From Desulfotomaculum sp. (GTDB lineage Bacteria > Bacillota > Desulfotomaculia > Desulfotomaculales > Desulfallaceae), in the NCBI GenBank assembly GCA_016841675.1, contig JAENYQ010000006.1:19893-83892 (forward strand): a stretch of DNA of 64,000 bases. Reading direction: 5' to 3'. The notes beneath the pieces are model-generated. The model saw nothing but the letters and a program-made list of their open reading frames with translations. It made no database searches and was not told where the DNA came from. Made by a program: the position numbers and the translations under genes. Numbering within the stretch: position 1 is the stretch's first letter; the number at the start of each line of letters is the position of its first letter. Below are positions 58,382-64,000 of this stretch, one piece after another.

Positions 58382-59176
58382 TTATAAATAATGCACCACA
58401 AACAGCTCCTGATCGCTCATTTCCCGGGCTTCTGCAAGTCGGAAAACCCTTTGGGGCTTGATGCTTATGGTCTTATTTTCCTTCATCCATATTACTTCCA
58501 CGTCATTATTATTCTCTTCAAAGGAGAGCCGGGGCGGGTTGGCGAAGCGGGCTCTGGTAAGTCCTTGCAATACATCGACCAGGCACCCGGGTCCTTTAAC
58601 TTTTAGCTTTGTTTCGGCAGACTGAATTTTTCCCAAGTACTCTTCGGCTATTAAAGCCATTTTGATCCCCAGATGCAACCAAGTACACTCTTCCTGGTGG
58701 TGCCTCATGGCTTCTTTAAAAAAGATCTCTTTTCTCATCTTATACTTGGCCGGCCGGATATAAGGTGTCCCCGGAGAAAAAATGATATCCTGTTCAAAGT
58801 AAGGTTTTATATCCAAAACGGGCGTGCCTGCCACAGCATCAAGTCCTGAAACGTAAATATGTTCACCCTCTACCCTTTCCAACCCAACCAGGGTAAGAGC
58901 GATGGGATTGGGTCTGGCCGGCGCTCTTAAGCCAAATACCCCGTATTCCGGCAGGTCGGGGTTAAGGCGCAAAGGCGCTATCCGTAATCTATCCCTCCTG
59001 GCCTGGTGAAACCAGCATAATATCCACAGATGCGAGTTTTCTTCAATCCTGTGCAAGGCCGGCACAAGTTCCGGGCGTATTTTTACGATTGCCCTTTGGC
59101 CCGCTATGGTCATATCATCCGGGCTTTTAACGTCGGAAAGAACGTATCCGACGGGAACAATGGTTATACTTTCCAC
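58382..59176 (-). CDS. TrmO (TsaA)-FmdE fusion protein
   Basis: 264 residues. Residues 1-135 are a TsaA/TrmO domain (IVPVGYVLSDVKSPDD, LWILCWFHQARRDRL, YGVFGLRAPARPNPIALTLV, VAGTPVLDIKPYF), which in TrmO methylates t6A37 of tRNA. Residues ~155-262 resemble FmdE, a subunit of Mo/W formylmethanofuran dehydrogenase loci (CTWLHLGIKMALIAEEYLG, GCLVDVLQGLTRARFANPPR). Its function is unknown; Mo/W-linked genes often carry FmdE. It is about 100 bp downstream of the ATPase gene. Confidence 0.8.
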   Translation of the reverse strand: MESITIVPVGYVLSDVKSPDDMTIAGQRAIVKIRPELVPALHRIEENSHLWILCWFHQARRDRLRIAPLRLNPDLPEYGVFGLRAPARPNPIALTLVGLERVEGEHIYVSGLDAVAGTPVLDIKPYFEQDIIFSPGTPYIRPAKYKMRKEIFFKEAMRHHQEECTWLHLGIKMALIAEEYLGKIQSAETKLKVKGPGCLVDVLQGLTRARFANPPRLSFEENNNDVEVIWMKENKTISIKPQRVFRLAEAREMSDQELFVVHYL

Positions 59177-59272
59177 GAGTTATTCACTCCAATCACAGGC
59201 AATTTTACTATTTATAAATATAGCGTCTTAAGCAGCAATCGATGACCCCCAACAGAATTGCCCGGGAAACAG

Positions 59273-60055
59273 TTAAGCTTCCGGGGTGCAGAAGTTGATG
59301 GTGGTATCGCCGTCCACTACCTGAAACACCTTGACCCTCAACCCATAGGTCTCGCTCAGGTTTTCTTCGGTCATCACCCTTTCAGCCGGACCTTCGGCAA
59401 TAATGCCGTTTTGGCCCATCATTGCCACTCTACTGCTCAGCAACCAGGCATGGTTGGGAAAATGACTGGTCATGATAATAGTAAGACCTCTGCCTGCAAG
59501 GCGGCTGATGGTCCGGAGGATCAGCGTCTGGTTTTTAAAATCAAGGTGGGAAGTCGGTTCGTCAAACAGGATCATCTCGGGTTCCTGGCAAAGCGTACGT
59601 GCGATGAGCACAAGCTGGCGTTCGCCGCCGGACAACATAGTATAGCGTTTATCGGCCAGGTGACCGATACCCATCTCTTCCATAATGTCTCCGGCCAGCT
59701 CAGTGTCCTGTTCCGAGGGTACTTGGAAAATACCCAGGTGGGGGGACCGGCCCATTCTTACCACTTCAAGCGAGCTGTAGGGGAACGGTGCGCTGTGCTC
59801 TTGGAACACATAGCCCATGTTTCTTGCTCTCTCGATAATCGTCATCTTTTGCACATCCCGCCCGTCAATCTGAATCTCCCCGCTTTGTGGGGTCAGGTCG
59901 CCGTGGATGCAATTGAGGAGTGTAGTCTTGCCGCAACCGTTTGGACCAAGCAAGCATATGGTCTCGCCCTGCTTCACGCGCAGGTTGATATCACGCCACA
60001 CTACCTTGTTACCGTAGCTGAATCCGGCGGAGCGTATTAACACCTTGGCCGTCAT
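59273..60055 (-). CDS. FecE/BtuD-type ABC ATPase, riboswitch operon
   Basis: 260 residues. ATG 60055 overlaps the permease stop as TAATG. Walker A GPNGCGKTT, LSGGERQLVLIARTL, Walker B MILFDEPTSHLD, IIMTSHFPNHAW. Paralogue of the 54.5 kb ATPase. Confidence 0.94.
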   Translation of the reverse strand: MTAKVLIRSAGFSYGNKVVWRDINLRVKQGETICLLGPNGCGKTTLLNCIHGDLTPQSGEIQIDGRDVQKMTIIERARNMGYVFQEHSAPFPYSSLEVVRMGRSPHLGIFQVPSEQDTELAGDIMEEMGIGHLADKRYTMLSGGERQLVLIARTLCQEPEMILFDEPTSHLDFKNQTLILRTISRLAGRGLTIIMTSHFPNHAWLLSSRVAMMGQNGIIAEGPAERVMTEENLSETYGLRVKVFQVVDGDTTINFCTPEA

Positions 60056-61143
60056 TATCCCCATCCTCCTTTCGTCTTCCGCAGCAAATACATAAAGAAC
60101 GGGGCGCCCACCAATGCGGTAAGAATGCCTAAAGGTACTTCTGCCGGAGAGATAATACGGGCTATGTTATCAATGAATATCAGGTATGCGGCTCCTACGC
60201 AGAGCGTGGTGGGCATGAGAACCCGGTGGTCGGGTCCCACCAGCATCCGGCATAAGTGGGGAATGACCAATCCCACCCAGCCGATAATGCCGCAGAAGGC
60301 GACTACTACCGAAGAAATAATAGTGGTACAAACGATGACCATGCCCTTTAGCAGTTCTGTGTTTATGCCCAGCGACCTAGCTTCCTGGTCCCCCATAGAA
60401 AGCACATTGAAACGCCAGCGGACGAGGAGCAATCCGATGACGCCGACCGTAATTAATACCAGAGCAAAAGGCAAATCCTCAGGACGCACACCACCCATGC
60501 TTCCCATCAGCCAGAATACGATGGCTGGAAGCTTATCTTCTGTATCGGCGGTGTATTTTAGCAATGAAAGCAACGACTGGAAGAGGGCGGAAACAACGAT
60601 GCCGGCAAGGACAAGCATCAGGATGGGGGTCGTCTTGTAAATACGGCTTGTAAAGTAAGTGATGGCGACGGCAACGATACCGAAAACGAACGCCAAGACC
60701 TGAATCATGAACATCGAGCCATCCATAACTATCGCCAGCGCCGCGCCAAAGCCGGCACCTGCGGAAACGCCAAGTATGAAAGGGCTCACCAGCGGATTAT
60801 GGAACATCCCCTGAAAAGCGGCACCGGAGATGGAAAGACCGGCGCCGGCTGCCCCCGCCATGATCGCACGGGGTAATCTTACCCGCATGACCACTGTTTC
60901 CATAGTATCAGTCCAGGTCTTGTCAATAGGAATAAACAGCAGCTTATGCGCCAGTATTTTTAAAACGGTAAGGGGGTCGATGAAGAGACGCCCCAAAAAC
61001 AAAGAAATGAATAAGAAAAGTAGGGGGAGGCCGGCAAGTAGCGCCACTTTTCTCCAGGAAAGCCTTTCGGTTTCCGTCTGTATGTCCAGGCTCTTTTGTT
61101 TATTGGGCAGTGTTGTCTGTAACCTATTTGCCGTGGTGCGCAT
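60055..61143 (-). CDS. FecCD/BtuC-type ABC permease, riboswitch operon
   Basis: 362 residues, about ten helices. RVRLPRAIMAGAAGAGLSIS GAAFQGMFHNPLVSPFILGV SAGAGFGAALAIV and GIIGWVGLVIPHLCRMLVGPDHR. Similar throughout to the 55.4 kb permease. GGAGGAAGG precedes the ATG. Confidence 0.94.
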   Translation of the reverse strand: MRTTANRLQTTLPNKQKSLDIQTETERLSWRKVALLAGLPLLFLFISLFLGRLFIDPLTVLKILAHKLLFIPIDKTWTDTMETVVMRVRLPRAIMAGAAGAGLSISGAAFQGMFHNPLVSPFILGVSAGAGFGAALAIVMDGSMFMIQVLAFVFGIVAVAITYFTSRIYKTTPILMLVLAGIVVSALFQSLLSLLKYTADTEDKLPAIVFWLMGSMGGVRPEDLPFALVLITVGVIGLLLVRWRFNVLSMGDQEARSLGINTELLKGMVIVCTTIISSVVVAFCGIIGWVGLVIPHLCRMLVGPDHRVLMPTTLCVGAAYLIFIDNIARIISPAEVPLGILTALVGAPFFMYLLRKTKGGWG

Positions 61144-61181
61144 GACCTTCCTCCCATAGATGATTAGTTAATTGGTAGTAT

Positions 61182-62282
61182 TTACTCCACCCAACCGGCG
61201 AGCGCCTTTTCCGCTTCCGCTGTGCTCAGCTCATAGTCGTAGAACGTCTCGAAGTAGTACTTTAGTTCCTTGACCAGGTCAACATCTGCAAACAGGTCGG
61301 GGTGCAGTTGTTTGGCCAACCAGTAGTAGTACACAGCGCGGCTGGTTCCCTTATCCAAGAAGAAGACACCGGCGGGAATGCGATAGAGGCGGTCATTCTT
61401 GACCGCGGGCAGCGATGTCCAATCGGCGCTTGTTTTAAGTTCTTCAATAATTTGTTCCGGATTGTGCCCGTGGTTATCCACGATAATAACCTCGGGCTCC
61501 CAGGCCAGCAGCTGCTCTTTGGTAATTTCCGGGAACTGGCCGCCCTGCTCCACGCTAACCATTTTACCCCCGCAAAGGGCAACTTCAAATTGTTTTGGCG
61601 TCAACGGCCATGTGGCGAGGATATTCGGGCCCCAGCTGTTGCCCCAGTATACGATGGGACGTTCATCATCCGGAATTTTTTCGGTGCGGGACAAAATAAA
61701 GTCCACAGTTTTGTCAAGGTAGCTTTCCCACTCGGCATAGCGCTCGGGCGCACTACCGCCTAGCGCGTCCGCCAGCACTGCAATCTGTTTTTTGGAGTCC
61801 ATTAAGGTTTCCTCTAGATTTGTGGGCTGAAAGCTGGACCAGTTGACCACAATAGCGGGAATACCGGCCGTATCAAATTTCTCAAGTTCCTTTGCAATAT
61901 TCCAATAAATAACCAGATCGACTTCCTGATTAAGGAACTCTTCCACATTCACCGGTGTTTGGGGCCCGACGCCGGACATTGTAGGGTAGCCGGAAATGTC
62001 CGGATTGGTTAGGCGGGCAAGTGGATAGGCAATGGGATGGTCCTCCCTGACTAGCCCGATCTGGTCTTTAGCGCCCAGCATAAAGACCATCTCATACGTG
62101 GGGCCCTGCATGGTGGCTACCTTTTGGGGCTCTATAGGTACAGTCACGGTTCTCTCCGCAAGGTCCACCACCTCCCGTGTCGTCGTTACTGCCTCCTCGG
62201 GTTCAGGGGCACAGCCCCAGGCTCCGATGAGGAGTGCCGGAACCATTAGTGCAAAGATCAACATTCGGATCAACTTGTTCAT
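61182..62282 (-). CDS. FecB/BtuF-type ABC binding lipoprotein, riboswitch operon
   Basis: 366 residues from ATG 62282 (AAAGGAGAAAACA upstream). Signal with lipobox IGAWGC, then a class III binding-protein fold: VPIEPQKVATMQGPTYEMVF, FLNQEVDLVIYWNIAKELEK, VYWGNSWGPNILATWPL, AWEPEVIIVDNHGHNPEQII. Encoded in a Moco-riboswitch operon after a TupA-type protein, so a molybdate/tungstate MolA-type role is favoured over iron or corrinoid. Confidence 0.9.
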   Translation of the reverse strand: MNKLIRMLIFALMVPALLIGAWGCAPEPEEAVTTTREVVDLAERTVTVPIEPQKVATMQGPTYEMVFMLGAKDQIGLVREDHPIAYPLARLTNPDISGYPTMSGVGPQTPVNVEEFLNQEVDLVIYWNIAKELEKFDTAGIPAIVVNWSSFQPTNLEETLMDSKKQIAVLADALGGSAPERYAEWESYLDKTVDFILSRTEKIPDDERPIVYWGNSWGPNILATWPLTPKQFEVALCGGKMVSVEQGGQFPEITKEQLLAWEPEVIIVDNHGHNPEQIIEELKTSADWTSLPAVKNDRLYRIPAGVFFLDKGTSRAVYYYWLAKQLHPDLFADVDLVKELKYYFETFYDYELSTAEAEKALAGWVE

Positions 62283-62356
62283 TGTTTTCTCCTTTCGCTG
62301 CATAAACCGCGCGACGCGATAAAACGAAGCGCGGTTTCAAACCGGTACCGTGGCTG

Positions 62357-63565
62357 TTACAGTTCTCCAGTCCGGGCGCGCCACTGGGCGGAGTTGGGGA
62401 AGAAAAGCGACTCGCCGTAAATATCCTTCTTGAAATTATCAATCACCGTCTGCGCCTCGTCCGAGGTGGCATACTCCACAAACTGCATCGCCAGGTCGTA
62501 CTTGACCTGAGGGAACATCTCCGGGTTGACCGGGATCAGGGTAATGAAATTTAGGAGTGATTCGTGCTTCTCCACCAGAACCTTCAAGGTGATCTCGTTT
62601 TTAAGAACCAGATAAGTGGCCCTGTCCATGAAGGTGTACGCCTGTTGTTCATCGGTGTAGCGCAAGGTGGCGCTGTTGCCCTGGGGGCCGCCTTCCCAAA
62701 CCAGGTACCAATCGCCCTGGGGTTCCAGTCCTGCCGCTTCCCAAAGACCCATCTCACTGACGTGGGTACCGGACCGGTCGCCGCGGCTAATGAAGAGCGA
62801 CTCCGTTTCCATAATCCGGTGCAAAGCCTCTGTCGGGGGCAGCCCATTAATCCCGGCGGGGTCGGCTTCCGGACCAACGATAACGAAGTCGTTATACATC
62901 AGGTCGATGCGCTCGGTTCCATAGCCATCGGCCACAAACTGCTCCTCAAGCGCCCGGGCGTGTACCTGTACCAGGTCAAAGTCCCCGGTCTTGGACATCT
63001 CCAGAGCTTTACCGGTACCCGCGCCTACAAAATCAACCCTAATGCCCGTTTCCTCCTCGAATAGCTCGGCCAAGGTGCCTACGATGCCGGCGTCAATGGG
63101 GCCGATGGTGCTCGCCAGACGAATGAAATGTCCGGTATGTACATAAACCACCCCTTCGGTCTCGTTCCAGTCAACTGTCTTGCCCAGAGCCTCACTGACA
63201 AAACGTAACGGCACCATTACACGCTGGTTTTGCACCAGGGCCGGAGCGTCGAGCTGCACATCTTGATCATTTACTTTAGCTTGAGTGCTGCCAACGGGCA
63301 TGGTAATAACCGAGCCCCCGTGGTTGACGATAGCCGTTTGGGCGGCTTCGTCCCAGTTTACTGTAGCACCCAGGGCCTCACTAACAAACCGGATGGGGAC
63401 GAAGGTTCGACCGGCATCGGTATCCAGAAAGGCCCCCTGATCCGGAAACACTACCGGCTCACCATCGACAACCACATTGACGGCGGATGGCGCGGCGTAG
63501 GCTACCGCGGTGCCGAGAGAAAAAACCAGTACTAGCGCCAGAATAATAGTCAATCTTTTTTTCAA
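62357..63565 (-). CDS. Stalk-domain (copper-amine-oxidase-N-like) fused to TupA-like oxyanion-binding protein
   Basis: 402 residues: signal peptide; a duplicated stalk domain (residues ~28-145; PIRFVSEALGATVNWDE and PLRFVSEALGKTVDWNE); then TupA (~150-400): LASTIGPIDAGIVGTLAELF, VDFVGAGTGKALEMSKTGDF D, FISRGDRSGTHVSEMGLW, YTFMDRATYLVLKNEITLKV. TupA binds tungstate outside the cell; the stalk could hold it on the wall. It is the first gene after the riboswitch and is followed by FecBCD-like genes, not tupBC. Confidence 0.9.
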   Translation of the reverse strand: MKKRLTIILALVLVFSLGTAVAYAAPSAVNVVVDGEPVVFPDQGAFLDTDAGRTFVPIRFVSEALGATVNWDEAAQTAIVNHGGSVITMPVGSTQAKVNDQDVQLDAPALVQNQRVMVPLRFVSEALGKTVDWNETEGVVYVHTGHFIRLASTIGPIDAGIVGTLAELFEEETGIRVDFVGAGTGKALEMSKTGDFDLVQVHARALEEQFVADGYGTERIDLMYNDFVIVGPEADPAGINGLPPTEALHRIMETESLFISRGDRSGTHVSEMGLWEAAGLEPQGDWYLVWEGGPQGNSATLRYTDEQQAYTFMDRATYLVLKNEITLKVLVEKHESLLNFITLIPVNPEMFPQVKYDLAMQFVEYATSDEAQTVIDNFKKDIYGESLFFPNSAQWRARTGEL

Positions 63566-63666
63566 AACGATTACCTCCTTCTTGTTTTAGGTTACTAAAC
63601 AGGATATTGATACCATCAAAACCGGTAAAACCACGCTACGTTCCGATATTTCCACCTCCTGTCAGG

Positions 63667-63710
63667 TAAAAAAAGATCCGGGTGGCAAAAAGGAAGCCAA
63701 CCGGATCTTC
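63667..63710 (-). terminator. Terminator after the 63.7 kb riboswitch
   Basis: Minus strand AAGATCCGGTTGGCTTCC ... GCCACCCGGATCTT then TTTTT. Confidence 0.88.
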
Positions 63711-63722
63711 GTTTCCGGATAT

Positions 63723-63820
63723 GGCTCCTTTCCACAATGGGAGGCCTGCCCGTTTCCAGGCAAACCCTACAGGCCCGGTGACCATAGGGGGTATGTCCTT
63801 TAGGTCGTAGGGCTCGGAGC
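63723..63820 (-). ncRNA. Moco/Tuco-type riboswitch controlling the transporter operon
   Basis: Minus strand GCTCCGAGCCCTACGACC, TGGAAACGGGCAGGCC, TCCCATTGTGGAAAGGAGCC. Placed before a terminator and the stalk-TupA gene. Confidence 0.85.
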
Positions 63821-63967
63821 AATATGCTGTTAACTGGTATAGAACTCGTAACACCACTATAGTTAGTCAGCGTTCGGAAGCATGTATACGGATTATCGGC
63901 GCCAAACTCTCTATTATTAAGACATTTCTCCCCTCAAGGACCTGCAATAGTACATTCGAAAAATCCT

Positions 63968-63998
63968 AAAGCCTTGCAAATATAGGCTTTATTTTTTT
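63968..63998 (+). terminator. Hairpin with U tract at the right edge
   Basis: AAAGCCTTGCAAATATAGGC TTTATTTTTTT: 6-7 bp stem and T7. The region 63850-63967 has nothing else visible. Confidence 0.55.
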
Positions 63999-64000
63999 GC

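Noticed and set aside
59258-60040. 260-codon plus-strand ORF over the ATPase gene
   Set aside because: It mirrors the ABC ATPase with intact Walker motifs on the minus strand; no domain of its own.

Overview
The window looks like a chromosomal segment of an anaerobic, low- to mid-GC Firmicute of the Desulfotomaculum/Pelotomaculum (Peptococcaceae) type. The evidence is a UGA-decoded selenocysteine formate dehydrogenase, a selenocysteine HdrA, a tungsten aldehyde-oxidoreductase-family enzyme of the BamB type, many Moco/Tuco-type riboswitches, cobalamin riboswitches and a sigma-54 activator. The species assignment is inference from gene content; no marker gene is present.

Layout. 1-3.4 kb: end of a swivelling-domain protein, an HTH + Fic pair, and a decaying thiamine operon (truncated thiH, intact thiE, broken thiC). 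3.4-11.8 kb: a 2800-residue cyclic beta-1,2-glucan synthase carrying two in-frame copies of a 34 bp repeat. 12-18.8 kb: a membrane-anchored CobN-like protein with DUF2149, ExbB/TolQ-like and DUF2162 proteins behind two tandem cobalamin riboswitches, each with its own terminator. 18.8-24.5 kb: a decay zone (frameshifted cNMP/AAA protein, IS1595 scrap, TetR regulator, truncated thiD) with a NapH-like polyferredoxin and a PatB-type lyase.

24.6-50 kb is a molybdenum/tungsten island. It holds a CBS-PAS-sigma-54 activator behind two Moco-type riboswitches, a leaderless TupA-like protein, an orphan radical SAM/SPASM protein, a MoeA with a vestigial extra N-terminal half, Sec-HdrA, FdhD, BamC- and BamB-like subunits, ModABC with a small membrane protein, a HTH-PBP one-component regulator, Sec-formate dehydrogenase, MoeA, a MoaB/MogA-fold protein and a TetR regulator. 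50-64 kb: a solitary molybdopterin oxidoreductase behind a Moco-type riboswitch, two paralogous FecBCD/BtuFCD-type importers, a TiaS-like 'IDDTD' protein, a CX5CX2C radical SAM protein, a TrmO-FmdE fusion, and a stalk-domain/TupA fusion behind another Moco-type riboswitch.

How the parts may work together (inference). Cofactor-sensing riboswitches control the sigma-54 activator, the moeA genes and metal uptake. The same ~0.5 kb regulatory cassette, with a -24/-12 promoter, a palindromic upstream site and a terminator, lies ahead of both bamB and fdhA. This suggests a two-tier Mo/W control: riboswitch, then activator, then sigma-54 promoters of W/Mo enzymes. A separate TetR regulator appears to share an AATGRWCRTTAATTAA-like operator with the solitary oxidoreductase and the moeA operon. 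All homology statements come from reading the sequences by eye; no database search was run.
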